From Anaerolineales bacterium UBA2232 (GTDB lineage Bacteria; Chloroflexota; Anaerolineae; UBA2200): DNA of 14,640 bases. The notes under the pieces are model-generated. The model ran no database searches. It had not been told where the DNA came from and worked only from the letters and a program-made list of their open reading frames with translations. Location: the NCBI GenBank assembly GCA_002348045.1, contig DDYO01000104.1, forward strand, positions 1 through 14,640. Direction: 5' to 3'. The position numbers and the translations under genes are program-made. Shown here in pieces: positions 1-7,675 of the stretch. The stretch's first letter is position 1, and each line of letters starts with the position of its first letter.

Positions 1-513
1 GGCAAGACCAACGTCCTGACCTTTGTCTTCGACCTCTGGGAGCGCGCTTTCTACGAGGTCGCCAAGGACTACCCGGACGTCAAGACCGACTACTGCCACG
101 TGGATGCCACTACCATGTGGATGGTCAAGAATCCCGAGTGGTTCGATGTCATCGTCACCGAGAACATGTTCGGCGATATACTTACCGATGAGGCCTCGGT
201 GCTTGCAGGCTCGATGGGGATGCTCCCTTCGGCATCTCTGGGAGATGGTACCTTTGGCCTGTACGAACCGATCCATGGTTCGGCGCCGGACATTGCCGGA
301 AAGGGTATTGCCAACCCCCTGGCCGCCATATTGAGCACCGCCATGCTCCTGCGGCATACGTTGAACCGCGAGGATGCGGCCACTCGCGTCGAGTCGGCGG
401 TGACCGCTGTCTTGGACGCTGGCTACCGCACACCAGACATCGCAGGCAAGGGCGAGGCGACGGTGAGCACACGACGCATGACCGACCTCGTTATCGGGGC
501 ACTGGGAACTTGA
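1..513 (+). CDS. leuB: 3-isopropylmalate dehydrogenase, C-terminal part (5' end outside window)
   Basis: NAD-dependent oxidative decarboxylation of 3-isopropylmalate, third step of leucine synthesis, in the cytosol. The reading frame is open from base 1 to the TGA at 511-513, giving 170 residues, about the C-terminal half of a usual ~350-residue LeuB. Visible family signatures are [26 protein letters not shown] and [20 protein letters not shown], which carry the metal-binding aspartates and the NAD-binding loop. The [10 protein letters not shown] and [14 protein letters not shown] pattern favours LeuB over isocitrate or tartrate dehydrogenase. It lies 104 bases upstream of ilvE on the same strand, consistent with a leu/ilv/cimA operon that starts left of the window. 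Apart from the missing start nothing looks damaged. Confidence 0.95.
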   Translation, partial: GKTNVLTFVFDLWERAFYEVAKDYPDVKTDYCHVDATTMWMVKNPEWFDVIVTENMFGDILTDEASVLAGSMGMLPSASLGDGTFGLYEPIHGSAPDIAGKGIANPLAAILSTAMLLRHTLNREDAATRVESAVTAVLDAGYRTPDIAGKGEATVSTRRMTDLVIGALGT

Positions 514-617
514 AAAGAGGGCATCTCGTGGGTGGAGGTTAGCCGAGAACCGTAGCGGTAACTTGCTAGCGGTATCCGCCCCGAATATCTGCAATTAATC
601 AAGGAGTCAGGAAAGAG
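514..617 (+). other. leuB-ilvE intergenic spacer with repeated TAGCGGTA
   Basis: This 104-base gap separates two co-oriented genes. It holds the octamer TAGCGGTA twice (553-560 and 567-574); the second copy is part of a short hairpin GCGG-TAT-CCGC (569-579). AAGGAG at 601-606 lies 11 bases before the ilvE ATG and a second purine-rich GAAAGAG abuts the start. I see no convincing promoter, terminator, T-box or leader ORF, so readthrough from leuB is the simplest reading. Confidence 0.4.
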
Positions 618-1547
618 ATGGCTACAGCACCACGGGCAAACAAGATTTGGGTTGATGGTAAGCTGATTCCATGGGACCAGGCGACGGTGCATGTGACTGC
701 CCATGCGTTGCACTACGGGTCGAGCGTATTCGAAGGGATACGGGCGTATGAGCTGCCGAGTGGTCCGGCCGTGTTCCGTCTCAGGGAGCACGTGGATCGG
801 CTCTTTAACTCTTGCAAGATTTACCGGCTGCCGATACCTTTCTCGAAGGCACAGGTCGGCCAGGCTATCCTGGATACCGTGGCGGCAAACGGTCACAAAT
901 CATGTTACATCAGGCCCCTGGTGATCCGCGGACCGGGTCCTCTGGGCGTGGACGGTCGCAACTCTCCAACCAACGTCTACATCTTGACCTGGGAATGGGG
1001 AAAGTACCTGGGCGCGGATGCCTTGGAAAAGGGAGTAGAAGTCGGGGTGAGCTCTTGGAGGCGAATGGCTCCGGACACGTTCCCGGCGATGGCCAAAATT
1101 GGCGGCAACTATATCAACTCACAGTTCATCCGCGCCGAGGCGGCAACGCACAACTATGCTGAAGGCATCGCACTGGATGTGAGCGGATACGTCAGTGAAG
1201 GGAGCGGTGAGAACCTCTTCCTGGTACGCGACGGCCAGCTGTGGACGCCGCCTGTGGCAACGTCCATCCTGGATGGGATTACTCGTGGGTCGGTGATCAC
1301 CCTGGCAGAGGAAATGGGCCTGAAGGTACATGAGCGCCAAATCCCTCGGGAGATGCTGTACATTTGCGACGAGCTGTTCTTCACAGGGACGGCTGCGGAG
1401 ATCACGCCGATCAGGGCGGTGGATGGCATAGAAGTAGGCAATGGCCGCCGTGGGCCTATCACCGGCAAGCTAATCGAGGCTTTCTTTGCGATTCTCGACG
1501 GAAAGGTCCCCGATCGGCATCAATGGCTGACCCCGGTGAGTACATGA
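618..1547 (+). CDS. ilvE: Branched-chain amino acid aminotransferase
   Basis: PLP enzyme of fold type IV that transaminates the 2-oxo acids of Val, Leu and Ile with glutamate, the last step of each pathway, in the cytosol. At 309 residues it has normal length. The opening KIWVDGKLIPW and HYGSSVFEGIRAY blocks are typical of IlvE. The PLP lysine is K160 in PAMAKIGGNYINS, and E194 in GYVSEGSGENLFLV is the conserved cofactor-binding glutamate; the LFFTGTAAEITPI block follows near residue 255. The ATG at 618 follows AAGGAG (601-606) and GAAAGAG. The stop overlaps the cimA start (ATGA, 1544-1547), so the two genes are probably translationally coupled. D-amino acid or aminodeoxychorismate lyase relatives share the fold, but the whole pattern and context fit IlvE. 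Confidence 0.95.
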   Translation: MATAPRANKIWVDGKLIPWDQATVHVTAHALHYGSSVFEGIRAYELPSGPAVFRLREHVDRLFNSCKIYRLPIPFSKAQVGQAILDTVAANGHKSCYIRPLVIRGPGPLGVDGRNSPTNVYILTWEWGKYLGADALEKGVEVGVSSWRRMAPDTFPAMAKIGGNYINSQFIRAEAATHNYAEGIALDVSGYVSEGSGENLFLVRDGQLWTPPVATSILDGITRGSVITLAEEMGLKVHERQIPREMLYICDELFFTGTAAEITPIRAVDGIEVGNGRRGPITGKLIEAFFAILDGKVPDRHQWLTPVST

Positions 1548-3130
1548 GCAACTCCGCCGCGCTGGTCAGTCTTTACGATACGACGCTGCGCGATGGGGCA
1601 CAGTCAGAGGGAATCTCCTTCTCGCTGGAGGACAAGCAGAAGATCGCCCGGCAGTTGGACCGGCTGGGGATTCAGTACATCGAAGGGGGCTGGCCTGGAT
1701 CCAATCCCAAGGACATGGCTTTCTTCGAGTGGGCAGCGGAATTCCCCTTTGCCAATTCGGCCATCACAGCTTTCGGCAGTACTCGCCGAGCTGGCCTGTC
1801 AGTGGAACAGGACCCGAACCTGCGCGCCGTGGCAGCGGCTCGGGTGAGGACGGTGGCCCTGTTCGGCAAGAGCTGGGATCTTCACGTTCGTGAGGTCCTG
1901 CACACGTCTCTGGAAGAGAACCTGCGGATGATCTCGGAGAGCGTGGAGTACCTGCGTGCTCTGGGGATCCAGGTCATCTATGATGCTGAGCATTTCTTTG
2001 ATGGCTACTGCGCCAACTCGACCTATGCGATGCAAACCCTGGCCGCGGCAGCCGATGCCGGGGCTGAGGTGCTGGTGCTGTGCGACACCAATGGCGGCGC
2101 TCTGCCCCCTACCATCGCTGAAGTGGTACAGACTGTGTGTCGATCGACCAGCGCCCAGATCGGCATTCATGCCCATAACGATGGGGATCTGGCGGTGGCC
2201 AACACGCTGGCGGCAGTACGGTCAGGTGCTGTGCACGTCCAGGGCACCGTGAACGGATACGGGGAGCGCTGCGGGAATGCCAACCTATGCTCGATCATTC
2301 CGGCGCTCAAGCTCAAGATGGGCTATCGCTGTGTCAGCGATGAGCAGTTGGCTCTGCTGACCGAGACCGCGCGGTACATTGCAGAGACGGCAAACCTGCA
2401 GTTGAGCCCTCACGCTCCCTATGTTGGACACAGTGCATTCGCCCACAAAGCGGGCGCCCACGTGAACGCCTTGGTAAAATGTGAGAACAGCTACCAACAC
2501 CTTGATCCGGTGGCGGTGGGTAATCACCAGCGCATCCTCGTCTCAGAGCTGTCGGGCAAGAGCAGTATCACGGTGAAGGCTGCAGAGCTGGGCCTGGATC
2601 TCGATGCTGGTTCCGATCGGGCTCAAAAGGTACTGCAGCGGATCAAAGAGCTGGAAAGCCAGGGCTTTCAGTTTGAGGGCGCGGATGGCTCCGTTGAGCT
2701 GCTGATCCGGCGGGCCAGCCCGGACTATCAGCCGCCATTCGAGTTGTTGGATTTTCATGTGCTGGTGCGGAACATCCACAATGGTAGCATGGCATCAGAA
2801 GCCACCGTGAAGGTGCGCGTGGGCGACAAGGTCATGCACACCGCCGCAGATGGCAATGGGCCCGTAAATGCGTTGGACGCGGCGGTGCGCAAGGCGCTGG
2901 TACCCTCTTACCCGCGGCTGGCAAGGGTGCGGCTGGCTGACTACAAGGTTCGTATCCTCGATGGTGGCGCCGGAACTGGGGCCCAGACGAGGGTGCTCAT
3001 TGACTCCTCGGACGGCCACAGGAGCTGGAGCACCGTGGGATGCTCGGCAAATATCATCGAGGCAAGCTGGCAGGCATTGGCCGATGGGCTTGAGTATGCT
3101 CTGCTGAACGGCGGTGGCGAGGAATCGTAG
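1544..3130 (+). CDS. cimA: (R)-citramalate synthase
   Basis: Condenses acetyl-CoA with pyruvate to (R)-citramalate, the entry to threonine-independent 2-oxobutyrate and isoleucine synthesis; downstream steps use LeuCD and LeuB, so the leuB neighbour fits. The protein has 528 residues: a TIM-barrel synthase domain opening with LYDTTLRDGAQSEGISFS (residues 10-27), metal-binding HAHND (209-213), GTVNGYGERCGNANL (234-248) and SAFAHKAGAHVNAL, then a LeuA-type C-terminal allosteric domain from about residue 400. The length and the SEGISFS and IEGGWPGSNPKD blocks favour the long CimA type over LeuA or homocitrate synthase. I chose ATG 1544 for its four-base overlap with ilvE; the open frame extends 60 codons upstream through ilvE, and an in-frame ATG at 1523 is an alternative. 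Confidence 0.93.
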   Translation: MSNSAALVSLYDTTLRDGAQSEGISFSLEDKQKIARQLDRLGIQYIEGGWPGSNPKDMAFFEWAAEFPFANSAITAFGSTRRAGLSVEQDPNLRAVAAARVRTVALFGKSWDLHVREVLHTSLEENLRMISESVEYLRALGIQVIYDAEHFFDGYCANSTYAMQTLAAAADAGAEVLVLCDTNGGALPPTIAEVVQTVCRSTSAQIGIHAHNDGDLAVANTLAAVRSGAVHVQGTVNGYGERCGNANLCSIIPALKLKMGYRCVSDEQLALLTETARYIAETANLQLSPHAPYVGHSAFAHKAGAHVNALVKCENSYQHLDPVAVGNHQRILVSELSGKSSITVKAAELGLDLDAGSDRAQKVLQRIKELESQGFQFEGADGSVELLIRRASPDYQPPFELLDFHVLVRNIHNGSMASEATVKVRVGDKVMHTAADGNGPVNALDAAVRKALVPSYPRLARVRLADYKVRILDGGAGTGAQTRVLIDSSDGHRSWSTVGCSANIIEASWQALADGLEYALLNGGGEES

Positions 3131-3159
3131 GTGCGCTCCATCCAATATCTGCGGCGTTG

Positions 3160-3202
3160 AGCGCCGTTTCCCCCCTTGACGTCCATCGGGGGAAACGGCG
3201 CT
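3160..3202. terminator. Long hairpin between convergent cimA and hisE
   Basis: GCGCCGTTTCCCCC (3161-3174) pairs perfectly with GGGGGAAACGGCGC (3188-3201); A3160-T3202 extends it to 15 bp around a 13-base loop containing the palindrome GACGTC. It sits between the 3' ends of two converging operons, where a bidirectional terminator is expected. Neither side has a T tract, so it may act as a transcript 3' end stabiliser or with a termination factor rather than as a classic intrinsic terminator. Confidence 0.65.
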
Positions 3203-3232
3203 TGTCATTCCTGCAGGCATGGCGCGAACGTG

Positions 3233-3514
3233 TCAGCGGCGCCGTCGCTGGAGTTCGGCCTCTACGTCCGCTGGCGTCAGTCCCTTGGCCGCCAGAAGGA
3301 CCAGCAGATGATAGATGAGATCGGCCGCCTCGGCAATCACTCGAGCATTGCCTTGACCCTTACCGGCGAGAATGACCTCCATCGCCTCCTCACCTATCTT
3401 CTTCAGGATTTCGTCTTCACCCGCAGTAAGCAGTTTGGCGGTGTAAGAATCTGGTTCGGGGTGAGCTTGACGCTGGAGGATTGTCGCAAAGAGGTCGTCT
3501 ACTACTGGGCCCAT
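3233..3514 (-). CDS. hisE: Phosphoribosyl-ATP pyrophosphatase
   Basis: Hydrolyses phosphoribosyl-ATP to phosphoribosyl-AMP and pyrophosphate, step 2 of histidine synthesis. It is a small all-alpha MazG-like protein of about 93 residues, normal for stand-alone HisE. Diagnostic are [21 protein letters not shown], then [11 protein letters not shown] and [12 protein letters not shown], which carry the acidic metal ligands (EE..E and AAD). ATG 3514 lies 8 bases after AGGAGG (complement of 3523-3528) and shares its A with the hisI stop (TGATG); the GTG one codon upstream (3517) is also possible with a 5-base spacer. It is the last gene of the his operon. HisE and HisI are often fused; here they are separate but coupled. 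Confidence 0.93.
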   Translation of the reverse strand: MGPVVDDLFATILQRQAHPEPDSYTAKLLTAGEDEILKKIGEEAMEVILAGKGQGNARVIAEAADLIYHLLVLLAAKGLTPADVEAELQRRRR

Positions 3515-3867
3515 CACAACAGCCTCCTGAAAAAGCAGGTGGGATGATTGGTGTGGCAGACCGGTCCTGCCGGCTCTGCCTCTACGAGCAGGGTATCGCC
3601 ATCACAGTCCACCCAGATCCGGCAAACTGTGAGGGTATTGCCTGAGGTAGCTCCTTTGTGCCACAGCTCCTGGCGGCTTCGGCTCCAAAAATGCGCCTGC
3701 CCGGTTTCACGGGTTAGGCGCAGCGACTCCTCATTCATCCACGCGACCATGAGGACTTCATGAGTCAATGCGTCCTGAACCACGGCGGTGATGAGCCCAC
3801 GGTCATCAAAGCGAATGTCAGAGTCGGGCTGCTGGGTGGCGGGGGCAGGCACAGTCATAGGGGTCAT
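3514..3867 (-). CDS. hisI: Phosphoribosyl-AMP cyclohydrolase
   Basis: Zn-dependent hydrolase opening the adenine ring of phosphoribosyl-AMP, step 3 of histidine synthesis. It has 117 residues, typical for the monofunctional form. Signature blocks are [19 protein letters not shown] (about 59-77), VDCDGD (86-91) and [12 protein letters not shown] (101-112). C88, C104 and C111 are the expected zinc ligands, and the two aspartates of DCDGD bind Mg. ATG 3867 is preceded by GGAG about ten bases upstream, and a second ATG three codons in is possible. It starts 7 bases after the hisF stop and overlaps the hisE start by one base. Confidence 0.94.
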   Translation of the reverse strand: MTPMTVPAPATQQPDSDIRFDDRGLITAVVQDALTHEVLMVAWMNEESLRLTRETGQAHFWSRSRQELWHKGATSGNTLTVCRIWVDCDGDTLLVEAEPAGPVCHTNHPTCFFRRLL

Positions 3868-3874
3868 GTTATGT

Positions 3875-4657
3875 CTACTCCGGTCGTTCCGGGAAACGTA
3901 CGGTGATATTCTGTGCGGCGAGGTAAGCCTTGACCTTGGCGATGCTCAGCACCCTGTCATGAAACAGGGAGGCGGCAAGGGCTGCGTCGGCTTGGCCGGC
4001 AGTGAGCACTTGGGCAAAGTGGTCCATGGTCCCGGCGCCGCCGCTGGCAATCACGGGTACAGGAACGGCGGCCGCGATGGTGCGCGTCAGCTCGATGTCA
4101 TAGCCCGCCAGGGTGCCATCAGCATCCATGCTGGTCAAAAGCACTTCGCCGGCCCCCAAGCCGACTGCCTCCACGGTCCACTCTACCACATCGAGTCCAG
4201 TCGGGGTGCGCCCGCCGTTGATGTAGACTTCCCAGCGCTGGGGGTGCGTGTCGGGCAGTCGCTTGGCATCAACAGCGACGATGATGCACTGGCTGCCAAA
4301 CTTTTCGGAGGCCGCCGTTAGGAGCTGGGGAGTCAGGATTGCTGCAGTGTTGATGCTGACTTTGTCAGCGCCAGCCAGCAATAGGGCGCGCACATCATTG
4401 ACGGTGCGCACGCCACCGCCAACGGTCAGGGGCATGAACACTCGCTCGGCGACGCGACGAACAACATCAATGGTTGTGGCATGCCCTTCAGGCGTGGCTG
4501 AGATGTCCAGGAAGATAAGCTCATCGGCGCCCTCACGATTGTACGATTCAGCCTGTTCCACCGGGTCTCCAGCATCCCTGAGGCTCACAAAGTTGATGCC
4601 TTTGACCACCCGTCCGTTCTTGACGTCAAGACAGGGGATGATCCGCTTAGCTAACAT
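3875..4657 (-). CDS. hisF: Imidazole glycerol phosphate synthase, cyclase subunit
   Basis: Beta-alpha barrel subunit that uses ammonia delivered by HisH to convert PRFAR to imidazole glycerol phosphate and AICAR. It has 260 residues. The barrel opens with [19 protein letters not shown]; catalytic D11 and D130 (in IIVAVDAKR) are both present, as are the phosphate-binding loops [11 protein letters not shown] (about 76-86) and [12 protein letters not shown] 4657 follows AGGAGG with a 7-base spacer and overlaps the hisA stop by seven bases. HisH is encoded two genes upstream in the same transcript. Confidence 0.97.
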   Translation of the reverse strand: MLAKRIIPCLDVKNGRVVKGINFVSLRDAGDPVEQAESYNREGADELIFLDISATPEGHATTIDVVRRVAERVFMPLTVGGGVRTVNDVRALLLAGADKVSINTAAILTPQLLTAASEKFGSQCIIVAVDAKRLPDTHPQRWEVYINGGRTPTGLDVVEWTVEAVGLGAGEVLLTSMDADGTLAGYDIELTRTIAAAVPVPVIASGGAGTMDHFAQVLTAGQADAALAASLFHDRVLSIAKVKAYLAAQNITVRFPERPE

Positions 4658-5397
4658 AGACGGGCCTCCTGGTCTCCCGAGACGCTAAGGGCTTCACGCA
4701 GGTCCAGCTGGCCTTCGTACAAAGCACGACCGATGATGATCCCGGCGAGGCCGGCACGGTAGGCGTTACGTACGTCGGTGAGGGAGGCGACCCCCCCTGA
4801 GGCGATGACGGATAAGCCAGTAGCGGTCGCCAGTTCCGTGGTGACGGTTATGTTAACTCCTGCGCCGGTACCGTCCCGGTGGACGTCGGTGAGGATGAGC
4901 CAACAAAGGCCTCTGTCGGCCCACTTCTTCGCCAGTGCCACTGCTGACTGCTTGGTGGGCTGGGTCCACCCGTGGGTCTGAGGCACTCCTGCCCTCAAGT
5001 CCAGGCCAACAGCGATGCGCTCTGCTCCAAAGGCATCGACGGAAGCCTTGACGATGTCCGGGTCCTTCACTGCAGCAGTGCCCAGCACAACACGGCGCAC
5101 GCCAAGGTCGAGGGCGTTCTGTATCGACTGCATGGTCCGCAATCCCCCTCCAAACTGCACCGACAGGCCGGAAGTGAGAATGCTTTGCAGCGAAGCTCCA
5201 TTGACTGAATCGCTTTCACCAAACGCGCCGGAAAGGTTCACCACGTGTGCCCAGGTAGCTCCTGCGGCTTGCCAGCGTTGAGCGGCGGCAAGGGGGTCTC
5301 GATCATAGGTGGTCTGGCGAGCAGGGTCCCCCTGAGTGAGTCGCACGACGTGACCGTCCCGCAGGTCGATGGCAGGGAATACGGTCCAGTCCTTCAC
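4651..5397 (-). CDS. hisA: ProFAR isomerase (HisA)
   Basis: Amadori isomerase converting ProFAR to PRFAR, a beta-alpha barrel related to HisF. It has 248 residues, as usual. The opening [17 protein letters not shown] contains catalytic D11; D133 in VGLDLRAG is the second catalytic aspartate; [10 protein letters not shown] and VIASGGVAS are phosphate-binding loops. The usual VDLDGA strand reads VVNLSGAFG here, a modest deviation outside the catalytic pair. The start is GTG 5397, preceded by GGAGG (complement of 5405-5409) with a 7-base spacer, and overlaps the hisH stop by four bases (GTGA). A dual HisA/PriA role cannot be excluded from sequence alone. Confidence 0.95.
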   Translation of the reverse strand: MKDWTVFPAIDLRDGHVVRLTQGDPARQTTYDRDPLAAAQRWQAAGATWAHVVNLSGAFGESDSVNGASLQSILTSGLSVQFGGGLRTMQSIQNALDLGVRRVVLGTAAVKDPDIVKASVDAFGAERIAVGLDLRAGVPQTHGWTQPTKQSAVALAKKWADRGLCWLILTDVHRDGTGAGVNITVTTELATATGLSVIASGGVASLTDVRNAYRAGLAGIIIGRALYEGQLDLREALSVSGDQEARLC

Positions 5398-5999
5398 GAA
5401 ACGTCCTCCACAAAATTCTGAAGGATGCGGAGGCCGATGGATTGGCTCTTTTCTGGGTGGAACTGGATGCCATAGACGTTTTCGCAGGCAACCGCTGAGG
5501 CAAAGTATCCGCCATAGTCAGTCACCGCCAACACATCATCGGATTGCGCCTGGCAGTAGTAAGCATGGTTGAAATACGCCCAGGGGCTCAGTGATAGTCC
5601 CTGAAAGAGCGGATGGTCAAGGCTTGGCAGGAGCTGATTCCAGCCGGTGTGCGGCACTTTGAGGTGCGTGTGGGTGAACCGGGTGACTCGGCCGCGCAGG
5701 ATGCCGAGGCCGGGGTGTTGGCCCATTTCCTCCCCCATCTCAAAGAGCACTTGCATACCGACGCAGATGCCCAGAAACGGCTTGCCCTCCCGAACAGCGC
5801 CAAGGATGGCCTCGGTGAGGCCCTGGCGGCGAAGGGCTGCCATACAGTCAGCAAAGGCTCCAACCCCCGGGAGCACAACCTTGCTTGCCGAACCCACACG
5901 ATCGGGCTCAGTGGCAAGGTGAACGCGGGCGCCAACCGCCTCCAGAGCTTTGAAGACCGAACGCACGTTGCCGGCGCCATAGTCTATTAGGGCAATCAT
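5394..5999 (-). CDS. hisH: Imidazole glycerol phosphate synthase, glutaminase subunit
   Basis: Class I glutamine amidotransferase that hydrolyses glutamine and channels ammonia to HisF. It has 201 residues. It opens with IALIDYGAGNVRSV; the oxyanion-strand motif PGVGAF lies at 44-49; the nucleophile is C79 in FLGICVGMQ; the rest of the triad is H181 and E183 in QFHPEKS. All catalytic residues are intact. The ATG 5999 overlaps the hisB stop (ATGA), and its stop overlaps the hisA GTG, so translation is coupled on both sides. Confidence 0.97.
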   Translation of the reverse strand: MIALIDYGAGNVRSVFKALEAVGARVHLATEPDRVGSASKVVLPGVGAFADCMAALRRQGLTEAILGAVREGKPFLGICVGMQVLFEMGEEMGQHPGLGILRGRVTRFTHTHLKVPHTGWNQLLPSLDHPLFQGLSLSPWAYFNHAYYCQAQSDDVLAVTDYGGYFASAVACENVYGIQFHPEKSQSIGLRILQNFVEDVS

Positions 6000-6583
6000 A
6001 GGGTACCCTTGCTGGATGGGATCAGGCCCTGACGACGGGCGTCTAGGCGCACGGCCTGGTCCAGGGCTCGACCCAAGGCTTTGAAGAGAGCCTCGGCTTT
6101 GTGATGGTCGTCACGTCCACTGATGATGTGGGCATGGATGGTAGTTCGGGATGTCACCGCAAGGGACGCAAAGAAATGCTCAATGAGGGTAACGGGTAGG
6201 CTGCCGACCGCAGGACCGGTCCACGGCACCGAGATCACGCAATGGGGCCTTCCCGAGAGGTCGATGGCAACGAGGGCTAGCGATTCATCGAACGGCACAT
6301 GTTGTGCGCCCATGCGCACAATCCCAGACCGATCTCCCAATGCTTGGTCCAGGGCTGTGCCGAGCGCCAGGGCGACATCTTCAACGGTGTGGTGCGCATC
6401 GACGTCTAGATCACCGCGCGCCTGCACGCGCAGATCAAAGAGCCCATGCACAGCAAGCTGCGCCAGCATGTGGTCCAGGAAAGCAAGTCCAGTCTGCAGG
6501 CTGTGCTGTCCAGTGCCGTCCAACTCGAGGACGAGTTCAACATCGGTTTCCCGGGTCGTGCGGTGGACTGAAGCGGTGCGCAT
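5996..6583 (-). CDS. hisB: Imidazoleglycerol-phosphate dehydratase
   Basis: Mn-dependent dehydration of imidazole glycerol phosphate to imidazole acetol phosphate. At 195 residues it is the monofunctional dehydratase, with no histidinol-phosphate phosphatase domain. FLDHM (35-39), DAHHTVED (62-69) and DHHKAEALFKA (159-169) carry the metal-binding histidines of the two quasi-repeats. The usual G-E-N before DHH reads G-R-D here. ATG 6583 follows GGAGGG (complement of 6592-6597) by 8 bases and starts three bases after the hisC stop. The phosphatase step must be supplied by a gene outside the window. Confidence 0.97.
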   Translation of the reverse strand: MRTASVHRTTRETDVELVLELDGTGQHSLQTGLAFLDHMLAQLAVHGLFDLRVQARGDLDVDAHHTVEDVALALGTALDQALGDRSGIVRMGAQHVPFDESLALVAIDLSGRPHCVISVPWTGPAVGSLPVTLIEHFFASLAVTSRTTIHAHIISGRDDHHKAEALFKALGRALDQAVRLDARRQGLIPSSKGTL

Positions 6584-6586
6584 GGG

Positions 6587-7675
6587 TCATACCCTCCGTA
6601 AAGCAGCAATCAGGGTGTCGGTATCATTGGGGCGGCCGACGCTGACTCGGATGTGCTCACGTAGCCCAGGTTTGTTGAAGTAGCGCACAAGGATACCCTC
6701 GGCATCCAACGCATGCTTTAGAGCAAGGGCATCGCGCCCCACCACTTTACATAGGATGAAGTTGGCCTGCGATGGGTAAGGCTGTAGGTATGGAATGGTG
6801 GTGAGGAGCTCGTGGAGGCGGGAGCGCTCGGTGACGAGGCGCTTGATGTTGAGATTGGCGTCGGCGAATCCGTCGAGCGCAGCGATAGCAGCAGCCGAAG
6901 CTGTTACGGACACATTGTACGGCTGCTTGATCTTCCAAAACTGTGGGATCAGCGAGGCGGGAAACGCGCCATAGCCCACCCGGAGTCCTGCGAGTCCAGC
7001 CCATTTGCTGAATGTACGCAGCACAATGAGGTTCTCATGGCGCAGGACCCATGGGATCCTGCTTCGCTCGCGGCCGGCAAACTCGATGTAGGCTTCGTCT
7101 AGGACCAGCACCAGGGGCAGTTCCAGCAGAAAGGCCAGCTCTCGATCTGCCAGCAGGCTGCCGTCGGGGTTATTGGGAGAGGCCAGGCACAGCAGCTTGG
7201 GCTGGTATTCCCGGACGACGCGCTCGATAGCGGGTAGGTCAAGGGAAAAGTCCGGACGGCGTGAAGCCAGGATGACACGCGCTCCACAGAGGCTGGCATC
7301 AAACGAGTACATACCAAAGGTGGGCGGACAATCGAGGAGAACGTCGCCGGGCTGGAGAAAGGCACGAGTGATGAGGTCAAGCAGCTCATCAGAGCCGGCG
7401 CCAGCGAGCAACAAGTCGCTGGGCACTCCGGTGTATTCGCTGAGTGCGGCACGAAGGGTCCGGCTTTCAGGATCCGGGTAGATGTGAGGGTAACGGAGTT
7501 CAGCCAGGGCCTGTCGCACCTGGGGCGGCGGGCCGTAAGGGTTCTCGTTAGCATCCAGTTTTATGAGATCATCTGGCTGGCGGCCCAGTTGAGCAGCCAG
7601 GACCTCCAGTGGGTAGATCGGGGTATATGGTTCCAGCGCGGCAATGTCGTGCCGGAGAAGGTCTACAGCTCTCAT
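6587..7675 (-). CDS. hisC: Histidinol-phosphate aminotransferase
   Basis: Fold-type I PLP enzyme converting imidazole acetol phosphate and glutamate to histidinol phosphate. It has 362 residues. LDANENPYGPP (40-50), SPNNPDG (166-172), DEAYIEF (193-199) and the Schiff-base lysine K224 in RTFSKWAGLAGLRVGYG are visible; R232 is in the phosphate-binding cup. ATG 7675 overlaps the hisD stop by four bases (ATGA). Related aminotransferases such as CobD or tyrosine aminotransferases share the fold, but position between hisD and hisB makes HisC secure. Confidence 0.96.
   Translation of the reverse strand: MRAVDLLRHDIAALEPYTPIYPLEVLAAQLGRQPDDLIKLDANENPYGPPPQVRQALAELRYPHIYPDPESRTLRAALSEYTGVPSDLLLAGAGSDELLDLITRAFLQPGDVLLDCPPTFGMYSFDASLCGARVILASRRPDFSLDLPAIERVVREYQPKLLCLASPNNPDGSLLADRELAFLLELPLVLVLDEAYIEFAGRERSRIPWVLRHENLIVLRTFSKWAGLAGLRVGYGAFPASLIPQFWKIKQPYNVSVTASAAAIAALDGFADANLNIKRLVTERSRLHELLTTIPYLQPYPSQANFILCKVVGRDALALKHALDAEGILVRYFNKPGLREHIRVSVGRPNDTDTLIAALRRV

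Noticed and set aside
564..591. Promoter TTGCTA-17-TATCTG upstream of ilvE
   Set aside because: Both boxes are poor matches and the gene is probably read through from leuB.
1364..1543. N-terminal extension of cimA
   Set aside because: The frame is open but lies entirely over the ilvE coding sequence, and CimA homology begins at the ATG at 1544.
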